64,000 bases of DNA, taken from CAKZNE01 sp964485405 (GTDB lineage Bacteria; Bacteroidota; Bacteroidia; Flavobacteriales; Schleiferiaceae). The stretch spans positions 30,282 through 94,281 of the forward strand of contig CAZAJG010000013.1 of the NCBI GenBank assembly GCA_964485405.1. Reading direction: 5' to 3'. The position numbers were made by a program, and so were the translations under genes. Position 1 is the stretch's first letter, and each line of letters begins with the position of its first letter. The notes beneath the pieces are model-generated. The model was not told where the DNA came from and ran no database searches. It saw only the letters and a list, made by a program, of their open reading frames with translations. Positions 37,109 to 46,197 of the stretch are shown piece after piece.

Positions 37109-37807
37109 ATGATAAACAAAGTTGTAGCTAATGCAGATGAGGCCATCAAAGGCTTATCGGATAATATGACCCTTATGCTTGGTGGTTTTGGCTTATCTGG
37201 CATACCCGAAAACTCCATTGCCGCCATTCGCAAGCATGGAGCTACCAATCTTACCTGCATTTCTAACAATGCTGGTGTAGATGATTTTGGACTGGGGCTG
37301 TTGTTGCAAACACGTCAAATCAAAAAAATGATTTCTTCCTATGTGGGAGAAAACGACTTATTCGAAAAACTCATGTTGAGTGGCGAATTGGAAGTAGACC
37401 TCATCCCGCAAGGAACTTTAGCGGAAAGATGCAGAGCAGCAGGTGCAGGAATACCTGCATTTTTTACTCCTGCTGGATATGGTACTGAAGTAGCTGAAGG
37501 AAAAGAAGTGCGCATGTTTAATGATAAACCGCACATTTTAGAAGCCGCTTTTAATGCGGATTTTGCATTTGTAAAAGCTTGGAAAGGAGATACCGCTGGC
37601 AATCTAATTTTTAAAGGAACCGCTCGTAATTTTAATCCTTTAATGGCTACAGCCGGAAAAATAACGGTAGCGGAAGTAGAAGAGCTTGTACCAGCTGGAG
37701 AGCTTGATCCTAACTTTATTCACACGCCCGGTATTTTTGTTCAACGTATCTATCAAGGGGAGACCTTTGAAAAGAGAATTGAACAACGAACGGTGAGAAC
37801 TAAATAA
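37109..37807 (+). CDS. scoA: 3-oxoacid CoA-transferase subunit A
   Basis: A 232-residue subunit with LMLGGFGLSGIPENSIAAIRKHG near the N-terminus and GAGIPAFFTPAGYGTEVAEGKE in the middle, the CoA-binding signature of family I CoA transferases. With subunit B, 17 bp downstream, it moves CoA from succinyl-CoA to acetoacetate, feeding ketone bodies or leucine/lysine breakdown products into acetyl-CoA. Confidence 0.95.
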   Translation: MINKVVANADEAIKGLSDNMTLMLGGFGLSGIPENSIAAIRKHGATNLTCISNNAGVDDFGLGLLLQTRQIKKMISSYVGENDLFEKLMLSGELEVDLIPQGTLAERCRAAGAGIPAFFTPAGYGTEVAEGKEVRMFNDKPHILEAAFNADFAFVKAWKGDTAGNLIFKGTARNFNPLMATAGKITVAEVEELVPAGELDPNFIHTPGIFVQRIYQGETFEKRIEQRTVRTK

Positions 37808-37824
37808 TTATCTAATTAATTTCC

Positions 37825-38478
37825 ATGTTAGACAAAAACGGAATAGCAAGAAGAATAGCTCAGGAGTTAGAAGATGGTTACTTTGTGAATTTGGGTATCG
37901 GTATCCCAACTTTGGTGGCCAACTTTATACCTCAAGGAATTTCTGTAGAATTTCAATCTGAAAATGGAATTTTAGGCATGGGTCCATTCCCTTTTGAAGG
38001 GGAAGAAGATGCCGATCTTATTAATGCCGGAAAACAAACCATTACTGCTTTGGATGGTGCTTCCTTTTTTGATTCGGCTACCAGTTTTGCCATGATTAGA
38101 GGGCAACATGTGGATATGACCGTATTGGGAGCCATGGAAGTTTCTGAGCAAGGCGATATCGCCAACTGGAAGATCCCCGGTAAAATGGTAAAAGGAATGG
38201 GAGGCGCTATGGACTTAGTAGCCTCTGCCGAAAATATTATTGTTGCTATGATGCATACCAACAAAGCCGGTGCATCCAAACTTTTACCCAAATGCAGTTT
38301 ACCCTTAACCGGAGTAGGTTGTGTTAAAAAGGTAGTTACCAATATGGCCGTTCTCGATATTACCGAAAGAGGTTTTGAGCTCAGAGAGTTAGCTCCTGGC
38401 GTTACCGTAGAGGATGTTAGAAATGCAACAGAAGGCACATTGATTGTTGAAGGCGACATCCCAACAATAAACGTTTAA
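37825..38478 (+). CDS. scoB: 3-oxoacid CoA-transferase subunit B
   Basis: A 217-residue subunit with VNLGIGIPTLVANFIPQG and the catalytic Glu at residue 46 in FQSENGILGMGP. GQHVDMTVLGAMEVSEQGDIAN and MGGAMDLV are also conserved. It completes the succinyl-CoA:acetoacetate CoA-transferase. Its stop shares one base with the next start (TAATG), so a surface-glycan gene is translationally linked to this catabolic pair. Confidence 0.96.
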   Translation: MLDKNGIARRIAQELEDGYFVNLGIGIPTLVANFIPQGISVEFQSENGILGMGPFPFEGEEDADLINAGKQTITALDGASFFDSATSFAMIRGQHVDMTVLGAMEVSEQGDIANWKIPGKMVKGMGGAMDLVASAENIIVAMMHTNKAGASKLLPKCSLPLTGVGCVKKVVTNMAVLDITERGFELRELAPGVTVEDVRNATEGTLIVEGDIPTINV

Positions 38479-39836
38479 TGAGAGAAGCCGGTAACAGAGA
38501 TCGGATATGGCTATGGTCCTTTTTAGCCTTTTTCCTCCTCTTCTCCTCCATCTCTACCAACCTTAGAGATGACCGAGGAAAGGGAACGATTTTTATGTAC
38601 GATGTAGATAACTACTACTCTTACCTTCCGGCTGCTTTTATTCACAACGATTTATCCTTTTCTTACCCAAATGGGTACTGGTTAACCTTAGGCCCAAAAG
38701 GCTATGGCATTGCAAAAGGCACTATGGGCATGTCCATTATGTATTCCCCTTTTTTTGGAATTGCTTATTTGCATGCTTCCTTAGGCGGATATGAGCTAGA
38801 TGGCTACAGCGAACCATTCATCACTTGGGTGCATTTAGGCTCTCTATTTTATGGGTTGGTTGCTGCCTTTTTCATTCTAAAATCACTTTTTTTATTCTTT
38901 AAGCCTCTACCCTCTGTATTGGCTTACATAGCCGTTCTTTTTGGGTCCAACTACTTTTACTATCTCTTTGGGCAATCCGCCATGGCGCATAGCTATATTT
39001 TTGCTTTATTCGGAGCCATTGTTTGGTTTACGCTGCGTTGGCATAAAACAGAAGCTAAAAAGTATCTCTTTCTAGTAGCCTTCCTTTGTGGTTTTGTAAC
39101 TCTAATACGACCTACAGATGCGGTAATTGTTCTTTTCCCTTTTCTGTATGGAATCTATTCAAAAGAATCGTTTTCAGCGAAACTGCAATTGCTCGGTAAG
39201 AATCTCATTCCGCTTCTTATTTGTGTTCCAATATTCTTTTTACCCCTGCTTCCGCAGATGATATATTGGAAAATTTATGCGGGCAGCTTTTTGTTTTTCA
39301 GTTATGGTTCGGAAGAAAGCTTCTTCTTCAACGACCCTCAAATCATGAACGTACTTTTCAGCTGGAGAAAAGGATTAATGATCTACACACCTCTGGCCAT
39401 GTTTATGGTTTTAGGTTTAATTCCGCTTTGGAAAAAGTTTGGCAAATTGGCTCTACCCATTACTTCCATCTTTCTTTTAACCCTTTACGTTGTGTCCTGC
39501 TGGTGGGATTGGTGGTTTGGCGGATCCTTTGGCCACAGAGCCTTTGTTCAGTATTTTGCTTTGTTGATATTTCCATTAACCGCCCTTATAAGTTGGGGGA
39601 TTAGTCGCTGGCAAAAAGCCTTGGTAAGCGTCCCCATTCTTACCCTCGTAGTCTACCTCAACATCTATCAAACCTTTCAGTTTAAGTATGTAATTATCCA
39701 TTGGGACAGTATGACTAAGGAGGCTTATTTTCAAGTCTGGCAGAAAATGCGATTAACTCCAGAGGAAGTTCAAAAGGTGCAAGGCGCTTTAAAAACACCG
39801 GATTATATTGCTGCACGAAAAGGTGAAAGAGACTAA
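38478..39836 (+). CDS. Multi-pass membrane protein, GT-C-like
   Basis: A 452-residue protein with about ten hydrophobic helices. Residues about 30-65 (MYDVDNYYSYLPAAFI) form an acidic loop after the first helix, typical of GT-C enzymes. SWRKGLMIYTPLA and WWDWWFGGSFGHRAFVQYFA correspond in position and pattern to motifs of the protein at 28536-29897, so the two are probably distant paralogs. It starts on the scoB stop and is 1 bp before the GT2 gene, heading a glycan cassette. Confidence 0.65.
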   Translation: MREAGNRDRIWLWSFLAFFLLFSSISTNLRDDRGKGTIFMYDVDNYYSYLPAAFIHNDLSFSYPNGYWLTLGPKGYGIAKGTMGMSIMYSPFFGIAYLHASLGGYELDGYSEPFITWVHLGSLFYGLVAAFFILKSLFLFFKPLPSVLAYIAVLFGSNYFYYLFGQSAMAHSYIFALFGAIVWFTLRWHKTEAKKYLFLVAFLCGFVTLIRPTDAVIVLFPFLYGIYSKESFSAKLQLLGKNLIPLLICVPIFFLPLLPQMIYWKIYAGSFLFFSYGSEESFFFNDPQIMNVLFSWRKGLMIYTPLAMFMVLGLIPLWKKFGKLALPITSIFLLTLYVVSCWWDWWFGGSFGHRAFVQYFALLIFPLTALISWGISRWQKALVSVPILTLVVYLNIYQTFQFKYVIIHWDSMTKEAYFQVWQKMRLTPEEVQKVQGALKTPDYIAARKGERD

Positions 39837-39837
39837 C

Positions 39838-40563
39838 ATGAAGCTTGCGATTATTATACCCTGCTATAACGAGGAAGCCAATATTGTAAAAGTGGTGGAA
39901 GAATGCAACACTCTTTCCATCCCAAATGTTTCTGTGGAACCTATTGTGATCAATGATTGTAGCACCGATAACTCCCTTAAAATATTAAAAGAGCACCGTA
40001 TTTCTCACATTAGTTTGCCAGTAAACCTTGGAATTGGTGGAGCGATGCAAACAGGTTTTAAGTACGCTTACAGAAACGGTTTTGATATTGCTGTTCAAAT
40101 TGATGGGGATGGGCAACATCCACCCTTGGAAATTGCCCGGTTGGTACAACCCATCCTAAAAGGTGAGCTAGATGTAGTAATTGGTTCTCGCTTTATCGAA
40201 AAGAAAGGGTTTCAATCTACCGTAAGCCGAAGATGGGGCATCCGAATACTTGAAAAGTGGTGTTACTTTTTAAGTGGTATTCGAGTAAAAGATATTACCT
40301 CAGGTTTTAGGTTATTGAATCGAAAGGCACTACAAATTGTGGAGCGTGATTATCCGGACACTTACCCTGAGCCAGAAACCATAGTTTTATACGGTCTCAA
40401 TCATTTAAAAATTGGTGAAATACCTGTGGAGATGCGCGCACGCGATGGAGGAAAATCTTCCATAACCAGCAGTCATAGTATTTACTATATGGTTAAAGTA
40501 GCTCTTGGTATGTTTTTTATGACCATAAAAGTTAAACGATATGGAAAACATAGTTCCCTTTAA
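39838..40563 (+). CDS. Family 2 glycosyltransferase (polyprenyl-phosphate sugar synthase-like)
   Basis: A 241-residue enzyme starting at the ATG at 39838 (MKLAIIIPCYNEEANI). It has NDCSTDNSL, the GGAMQTGFKYA segment, the metal-binding D-x-D as QIDGDGQHPP, and ITSGFRLLNRKAL. These are features of dolichol/polyprenyl-phosphate mannosyltransferase-type GT2 enzymes. It would make a lipid-linked sugar donor on the cytoplasmic face, which the GT-C-like protein could use. It overlaps the DUF2304 gene by 23 bp. Confidence 0.9.
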   Translation: MKLAIIIPCYNEEANIVKVVEECNTLSIPNVSVEPIVINDCSTDNSLKILKEHRISHISLPVNLGIGGAMQTGFKYAYRNGFDIAVQIDGDGQHPPLEIARLVQPILKGELDVVIGSRFIEKKGFQSTVSRRWGIRILEKWCYFLSGIRVKDITSGFRLLNRKALQIVERDYPDTYPEPETIVLYGLNHLKIGEIPVEMRARDGGKSSITSSHSIYYMVKVALGMFFMTIKVKRYGKHSSL

Positions 40564-40900
40564 AATACAAGCTATAAGCATTATTGGAAGCCTCATTTTT
40601 TTGGCCCTCATTGCTCGATTGGTGTTAAAAGGAAAACTAAGGGAAGAGTACTCCATAGTATGGATACTGTGTACCCTTTTCCTCATTGTATTTTCCATGT
40701 GGCGCAATGGCTTAGAGGTTCTAGCCAAAGCTCTTGGCGTGTACTATGCTCCTTCTCTCATTTTCCTTTTTGGGTTTTTCGCCATCATCATATTCCTAGT
40801 ACACCTTTCCGTTGTAAACTCTAAACAACAGCAAAATATTAAAGAGCTATCTCAGGAGCTAGCTTTACTTAAAAAAGAGCTAAACAAGGAAGATGAGTAA
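40541..40900 (+). CDS. DUF2304 small membrane protein
   Basis: A 119-residue protein with three hydrophobic segments (about 10-26, 38-55 and 68-88) and a C-terminal coiled coil (NSKQQQNIKELSQELALLKK). KGKLREEYSIVWILCTL is the DUF2304 signature. This family almost always accompanies a GT2 gene of this type, so it is probably a membrane partner of the glycosyltransferase. It overlaps both neighbours (23 and 8 bp). Confidence 0.88.
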   Translation: MENIVPFKIQAISIIGSLIFLALIARLVLKGKLREEYSIVWILCTLFLIVFSMWRNGLEVLAKALGVYYAPSLIFLFGFFAIIIFLVHLSVVNSKQQQNIKELSQELALLKKELNKEDE

Positions 40901-41711
40901 GAACAAACACTATTTGTTCAGTATAGACCTTGAAGATGTAAGGCGAGATGTAAAAGACGGTCATCAATATCGCGATGCGGTGGTATCAAATACTTTGATA
41001 TACCTAGAATGGTTGAGAAAGTATAAAATGCATTGTACCTTTTTTACAGTAGGCGAAATTGCCGAGCAATACCCTGATCTCGTTAAAGAAATTGTACAGC
41101 AAGGCCACGAAATTGCTAGCCACTCCATGCACCATATTCCCTTAGACAAATTGGGAAAAGAGGCTTTCAAAAAAGACATCGTCCAAAATAAAGAAGCTCT
41201 GCTAAAGGCCGGAGCGCATGAAGTAAAAGGCTTTAGAGCACCTGTGTTTTCATTAACCCAAAAAACATCTTGGGCCTATTCTGTTTTGGCAGAAAACGAC
41301 TTTACCTACAGCAGTAGTGTATTGCCTGCTCAAAACCCACTATACGGTTGGGCCGATTTTGGAAAGGTGAATAAAAAAGTTGATGGAATATTAGAAATGC
41401 CCGTTACTTTGGCCTCTTTTGGGCCTAAAACTGTCCCTTTTGGTGGTGGCGTATATTTTCGGGTGTTGCCGTGGTTTTTCACAAAAAAGGCATTCCAAAA
41501 ATCAGATACGATCATTGGATATTTCCATCCTTATGATCTAGATGTACATCAAGAAACCTTTATGCATGCAGGCATTAACAACAGCTCCTTTTTTAATGCA
41601 CTCATGTACAGAAACCGCAACAAAGTGATTGATCGATTGGATAAGCTTATGGCGGACAATTGGAAAATAATTACCTATGAGGAATATCTAAAAACCATTG
41701 AGCATGTATGA
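40893..41711 (+). CDS. Polysaccharide deacetylase (carbohydrate esterase 4 fold)
   Basis: A 272-residue enzyme with the NodB fold: FSIDLEDVRRDV (motif 1, catalytic Asp region), GHEIASHSMHHIPLDKL (motif 2, HSxxH zinc site), VKGFRAPVFSLTQ (motif 3), and a late GYFHPYDLD. It resembles the deacetylases found in exopolysaccharide clusters. There is no signal peptide, so it would act on the cytoplasmic side, probably on a lipid-linked precursor; substrate unknown. It overlaps the next gene by 8 bp. Confidence 0.9.
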   Translation: MSKNKHYLFSIDLEDVRRDVKDGHQYRDAVVSNTLIYLEWLRKYKMHCTFFTVGEIAEQYPDLVKEIVQQGHEIASHSMHHIPLDKLGKEAFKKDIVQNKEALLKAGAHEVKGFRAPVFSLTQKTSWAYSVLAENDFTYSSSVLPAQNPLYGWADFGKVNKKVDGILEMPVTLASFGPKTVPFGGGVYFRVLPWFFTKKAFQKSDTIIGYFHPYDLDVHQETFMHAGINNSSFFNALMYRNRNKVIDRLDKLMADNWKIITYEEYLKTIEHV

Positions 41712-42510
41712 TTTTAAACCCATAACCACAGATACATCCTCCATTGATCAAATTGCTCAACTCCTTTCAGAAGTTTTTCCGGAAACCGAAAAGTTCTCTT
41801 CGGATTTTATTCGTTGGCAATACAAGGAGAATCCTATTGGAGAAGTAGTGGGTTTTAACGCTTGGGCCGATGATGAGTTAGCCGCTCATTACGCTACCAT
41901 ACCTGTAAAGTGGAAAATTAACGGAGAACTGAAAAAAGGTTTACTCTCCTTAAATACGGCTACACACGCTAACCATCGTGGGAAAAAACTATTCACCGAA
42001 TTAGCGAGAAAAACCTATCAATACGGAGCAGAACAAGGCTATGCCTTTGTAATAGGTGTTGCAAATGCCAATAGTACTCCTGGCTTCCTAAAAAAACTAG
42101 ACTTTAAATTGATAGCGCCCTTAGATGCTTACATCTCCACCTCATCAAAGACGAGTGCAGAGGGTAAGTTTAAAAGTCATTCCCTTTGGGAGAAAACAGA
42201 TTTAGAATGGCGATTAAGCAATCCTTCCAATTCATATCAAAAGAAAGGAAATACGGTATTCTCTAAAACCCATATTTCAGCTTTAAAAGCGGTTATGGGC
42301 GTTAAGCCCATATCCAAACTGCAAGAGGATAGTTCAATTTTTAAATTGCACATTGGCTTAAATCATTTAGGGAGTATTGCGAAACTTAAGATTCCAAAAA
42401 AGATGCAGCCTTCCCCCTTAAATCTTATCTACCTCCCTCTGGAGGAGAACAACCCTATTCCAGCTGCAAAAGACATCCTTTTTCGTTTGATCGATTTTGA
42501 TGCTTACTAG
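41704..42510 (+). CDS. GNAT-fold acetyltransferase of the glycan cassette
   Basis: A 268-residue protein; the ATG at 41704 overlaps the deacetylase stop. LLSLNTATHANHRGKKLFTELARKTYQYG is the acetyl-CoA-binding motif A of GNAT enzymes, and FVIGVANANSTPGFLKKLDF follows. The C-terminal 110 residues are extra to the GNAT fold. It probably acylates a sugar of the glycan made by the upstream genes. This is the last gene of the overlapping run from 37109. Confidence 0.82.
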   Translation: MYDFKPITTDTSSIDQIAQLLSEVFPETEKFSSDFIRWQYKENPIGEVVGFNAWADDELAAHYATIPVKWKINGELKKGLLSLNTATHANHRGKKLFTELARKTYQYGAEQGYAFVIGVANANSTPGFLKKLDFKLIAPLDAYISTSSKTSAEGKFKSHSLWEKTDLEWRLSNPSNSYQKKGNTVFSKTHISALKAVMGVKPISKLQEDSSIFKLHIGLNHLGSIAKLKIPKKMQPSPLNLIYLPLEENNPIPAAKDILFRLIDFDAY

Positions 42511-42544
42511 ATGCTTATCGTTTTGCATTATTTGATACGACCGG

Positions 42545-43345
42545 ATGAAAAAAAGCCTAACCAACATATTAAAAATAACTATTGGCCTATACATCATCTT
42601 ATGCATAGCTCTCTACTTCTTTCAAGAAAAGCTGATATTCTTCCCTCAAAAAATCGATAAAAATTATCAATTCAATTTCGCACAAGGTTTTGACGAACTG
42701 AACTTTAAGACCTCGAGCGGAAAATCACTAAATGGGTTATTGTTTAAAGCTGATAGCACAAAAGGGTTGATCTTTTATCTACATGGAAATTCGGGGTCGT
42801 TAAGTTCTTGGGGAAATATTGCTAATAAGTATACAGATTTAAATTATGATGTTTTCATTCTTGACTACAGGGGTTTTGGAAAAAGTGAAGGAAGCATAAG
42901 TAGCCAAAAACAGTTGTTTGAAGACAATCAGTTGATTTATGACCAGCTAAAGGAAAAATACAAAGAAGATGACATCGTAATTTTAGGGTACTCAATTGGA
43001 ACCGGAATGGCGTCAAAGTTAGCTTCCAAAAACCACCCAGATCAATTGATTTTACAAGCTCCATATTACAATTTAACAGACATGATGCAACAACGATTTG
43101 CATTCATACCAACTTTCATCTTAAAATATAAATTTGAAACGAATGAGTATTTAAAGGATTGTAAAATGCCAATTAGCATATTTCATGGAGACAATGATCA
43201 AGTTATCCATTATCAATCATCCTTAAAACTCAAAGCTGATTTCCCGAAAAAAATAAACCTCATCACTTTAAAAGGGCAAGGGCATAATGGAATGACTGAT
43301 AACCCCGATTACAAAAAAGAACTGAAAAATATATTACGAAAATAA
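42545..43345 (+). CDS. Membrane-anchored alpha/beta hydrolase (ABHD17/YfhR-like)
   Basis: A 266-residue protein with one N-terminal membrane helix (ITIGLYIILCIALYFF) and an alpha/beta hydrolase domain. YLHGNSGSLSSWG is the oxyanion loop, GYSIGTG (about residue 150) holds the nucleophilic Ser, and FHGDNDQVIH and GQGHNGM hold the acid and His. It is an esterase or peptidase of the S33-like branch. The gene is more AT-rich than its neighbours, which may point to a later arrival. Substrate unknown. Confidence 0.85.
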   Translation: MKKSLTNILKITIGLYIILCIALYFFQEKLIFFPQKIDKNYQFNFAQGFDELNFKTSSGKSLNGLLFKADSTKGLIFYLHGNSGSLSSWGNIANKYTDLNYDVFILDYRGFGKSEGSISSQKQLFEDNQLIYDQLKEKYKEDDIVILGYSIGTGMASKLASKNHPDQLILQAPYYNLTDMMQQRFAFIPTFILKYKFETNEYLKDCKMPISIFHGDNDQVIHYQSSLKLKADFPKKINLITLKGQGHNGMTDNPDYKKELKNILRK

Positions 43346-43465
43346 AGGACCCTTCAGCACTTTGTAGATTATATTAAAAACGCACTTTACACCAAACAGT
43401 TCGGGTAAGAGTCTATTTACTTGTCTTTTTGTTACTTAGTGGATTGTTAAGTACCCCATTTTAGT

Positions 43466-43480
43466 TTGGCATAGCCCTTG
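43466..43480 (+). promoter_or_regulatory. Sigma-54-like promoter before the DUF6340 gene
   Basis: TTGGCATAGCCCTTG matches the -24/-12 pattern of sigma-54 promoters (TGGCAyr, then TTGCw) with the right spacing; the -12 base after G is T rather than C. The predicted start of transcription is about 20 nt before the ATG at 43513. No TAnnTTTG box competes in the gap. Confidence 0.5.
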
Positions 43481-43512
43481 TAAATGGTGTATGAACCACC
43501 AAACCAATAGGC

Positions 43513-44574
43513 ATGAAGATTTTTAAAATTTCCTTAATCCTTCTTTTTACTGTTTCTATAACAAGCTCCTGCGTAAGTTCTAGGCGCGTAAGCATCAACA
43601 CGATTCGCCCTGCAGATATCCATTTGGATGAAGCCGTACACACCCTCCTTTTAGTAGATCGCACGGAGCCCAGTAAGAAAGCTTTAGGCGTAATAGAAGG
43701 CATCTTAACGGGCGAGGCTCCTTATGAAGATAAAGCAGCCGTTCAACAATTGATTAGCACTTTACGGAATGAAATACAGGTTTCTCCACGTTTTGATGTG
43801 AACTCTTCTCCCAAAAGACTCAAAGGCAACAGCTTGAGTAGCGCTTTCCCTCCTCAATTGGGCTGGAATGAAATCAACTCTCTGTGCAACCGATTTGGAG
43901 GAGAAGCTGTTATTTCTGTAGAAATTTTTGACACCGACTTTATCGTCACCGAAGGAAAAAGAAGAGTGAAAAAAACGGTTGGCTCTGGAGATGATAGAAG
44001 AGAAGTAGAAGTAGATGAATTTTTTGCGGAAGGTGTTGGAAACATTAAAATTGGAATTCGACTTTACGATAAGCTCAACCAGAGAATTATTGACGAGCAA
44101 TTGCTCAATGAAACCAATACTTGGCGATCTGCAGCTAACTCCAAAGCGCAAGCCATAGCTCAACTTATCAATAAAAGTAAAGCTACTCAAGAGCTTGCTA
44201 AGCGTGTTGCTAGTAATTATGCATACAAGGTTGCACCTATGCCCGTTCGCTTAACTCGGTCGTATTACAAAAAGAGCAAAAAAGCACCTGCTCTTAATCG
44301 GGGTACACGCCTAGCGGATGTAAACCAATGGGAAGAAGCGATTCAAGCATGGCAAGCCGGAATTTCCACCGCAGATGAAAAAAGAGCGGGGTATCTAGCT
44401 TACAACATTGCTGTAGGATATGAGGTTTTAGGTGACTTCGACACTGCTATTAGCTGGGCACAAAAAGCGTATACCAATTATGGCAATAAGCGTGCTCGTG
44501 GATATGTAAATACCTTAGAGAATCGAAAATTTGAGGAGGAACGCGTAAGGGATCAAATGGGTAATGGAAATTAG
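43513..44574 (+). CDS. DUF6340 family lipoprotein
   Basis: A 353-residue lipoprotein (lipobox ITSSC, Cys20). The opening of the mature part, RRVSINTIRPADIHLDEAVHTLLLVDRT, and later GGEAVISVEIFDTDF match DUF6340. The C-terminal 90 residues hold two TPR-like units (WEEAIQAWQAGISTADEKRAGYLAYNIAV). Function unknown; a role in stress or envelope handling is suggested only by lipidation and the sigma-54-like promoter. Confidence 0.83.
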   Translation: MKIFKISLILLFTVSITSSCVSSRRVSINTIRPADIHLDEAVHTLLLVDRTEPSKKALGVIEGILTGEAPYEDKAAVQQLISTLRNEIQVSPRFDVNSSPKRLKGNSLSSAFPPQLGWNEINSLCNRFGGEAVISVEIFDTDFIVTEGKRRVKKTVGSGDDRREVEVDEFFAEGVGNIKIGIRLYDKLNQRIIDEQLLNETNTWRSAANSKAQAIAQLINKSKATQELAKRVASNYAYKVAPMPVRLTRSYYKKSKKAPALNRGTRLADVNQWEEAIQAWQAGISTADEKRAGYLAYNIAVGYEVLGDFDTAISWAQKAYTNYGNKRARGYVNTLENRKFEEERVRDQMGNGN

Positions 44575-44654
44575 TTTTTACCCGACCTTTTTCCTTTGGT
44601 ACTCCTTAAAAATGGATACTATTTATATATTTACCCTCAACTAAATAACGTACC

Positions 44655-46187
44655 ATGCGATCCCTTTTTGCATCTCTTTTTTTGTTCTCTACCTTCTTCC
44701 TCTCCGGTCAAAGTAATGATCCAATCTTTAAAATAGGCGATTATAAAAAAACGGGTTTTTTAGGATTTCCTGACCAAGTTATTGCCTCTACGGACGAAGG
44801 CTATTTCATTTTAAGAGTTAAAGGGTTATACTGGGCCAACATTTACATAGATTGGTATGATAAAGGTTTGGAACTAAAAGAAACTTCTAAATTAAAAGGG
44901 CTAAGGAGCGGCTTTAAGCCCAAAGAAGGTTCAAAAATCCTTGAATTTATAGACGTAAATGAACAAGGACAGGCTTCGGTATTTTACTCTTCCATAGAGA
45001 ATAATTTCTCCATTTTATATCGAGCAAGCCTTTCACTTACTCAAGGGTCTATTTCCGATGAACAAGTCGTTCATAAGGATAATATTAAGAAGGGAGATAG
45101 AAGACATACTTACTTCTTTGTTGAAAGTGAAGATGGTAATAAAAGAATGGTTGTATCGAGTGCCATTCCAGAGGGAGCAAAAAAGTCTAATCTCTTGGTT
45201 ATTGAACTAGATGAAAGCTTAAAGTTTAAATCAGCAAGAAATTTCTCCAAGCAACCTAACTTCAAGGTGCCTTTTAACCATATCAATAACTTGATATATC
45301 CCATGTATCCTTATTGGCCAAAATATGCTAGTATAAAACTTCTTAACAATGGCTCTCTTGCCATTTTAGAAGAAGTTAAGGATGATAAAAGCTCCAATCC
45401 CCATCTCATTATGATCCCGTATAATGGCAAGAGGTCGTATATTCAAGAGCTTGATATTAATGCTGATATATTGGATGCAAAAATATCTCCAAACGGAAAT
45501 ACTATTGTATGCTCCGGGTTTTATAACCGAGGAAAAGATGGATCTCTTGACGGTGCGTTTCGATGGGATTTAAATCCAAATTCTGGAAAGATTGTGAATA
45601 AAGGTCAGAACGGCTTAAAAGGTAAACATTTACACAACTTTTTCAATCCAACTAACTACGATCAAGAACAAGAGGGGGAAGAAGCTTCTGAGGAAGAAGG
45701 AAGCACTTACAATCATATCTTATTGGATAACATAGTTTTAGAGGATTCTTCTATTATATTAGTTTCTGAACGGACAGATGGCGGCCATTATGTTATTAAT
45801 AATGACGTTCAAAACACATCAACCATTTTACAACACAAAGAAATTATCTTCACCTTTATAAATAAAGAGGGAAAGATAATAAGGGTACGAAGTAGTCAAA
45901 AAAACCAAATAAGCGGCAGAAATACAATCGCCTGGAGTATGTCTGGGGTAATACATCAAACCCAAAGAACGCTGCATTTTGTTTACAGCGAACGCAGCAC
46001 GCTTAAAGTACTTACTCTTGATAAAAAAAGAGGCAGTATTAGAGTTAAAAGCTATCCGAAAGCATTAAAGTACAAGTTAGGTTCTTGGGATATTATAAAT
46101 AAATCCGAAAAAGTTACTCAACCAGACGAAATCACGTTCATTGGCATGAATGGGAAAAAGGCCGCCATCATGCAAATTAAATTTTAA
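44655..46187 (+). CDS. Secreted protein of unknown family
   Basis: A 510-residue protein with a signal peptide (SLFASLFLFSTFFLSGQ). I do not recognise a domain. The sequence is beta-rich with short repeats of aromatic and charged residues; stretches such as IDVNEQGQASVFYSS and ILDAKISPNGNTIVCSGFYNRGKDG look like propeller blades, so a beta-propeller is possible. An acidic patch (EQEGEEASEEEG) lies near residue 340. The gene is AT-rich. It follows the DUF6340 gene by 80 bp and faces the ABC ATPase gene. Confidence 0.75.
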   Translation: MRSLFASLFLFSTFFLSGQSNDPIFKIGDYKKTGFLGFPDQVIASTDEGYFILRVKGLYWANIYIDWYDKGLELKETSKLKGLRSGFKPKEGSKILEFIDVNEQGQASVFYSSIENNFSILYRASLSLTQGSISDEQVVHKDNIKKGDRRHTYFFVESEDGNKRMVVSSAIPEGAKKSNLLVIELDESLKFKSARNFSKQPNFKVPFNHINNLIYPMYPYWPKYASIKLLNNGSLAILEEVKDDKSSNPHLIMIPYNGKRSYIQELDINADILDAKISPNGNTIVCSGFYNRGKDGSLDGAFRWDLNPNSGKIVNKGQNGLKGKHLHNFFNPTNYDQEQEGEEASEEEGSTYNHILLDNIVLEDSSIILVSERTDGGHYVINNDVQNTSTILQHKEIIFTFINKEGKIIRVRSSQKNQISGRNTIAWSMSGVIHQTQRTLHFVYSERSTLKVLTLDKKRGSIRVKSYPKALKYKLGSWDIINKSEKVTQPDEITFIGMNGKKAAIMQIKF

Positions 46188-46197
46188 ACAAGAGAAC

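Noticed and set aside
37953..38459. 168-codon open frame on the minus strand
   Set aside because: It is the antisense shadow of scoB, whose sequence is fully conserved; the shadow is a by-product of codon bias.
43762..44190. 142-codon open frame on the minus strand
   Set aside because: Antisense to the DUF6340 gene; no domain, signal or promoter.
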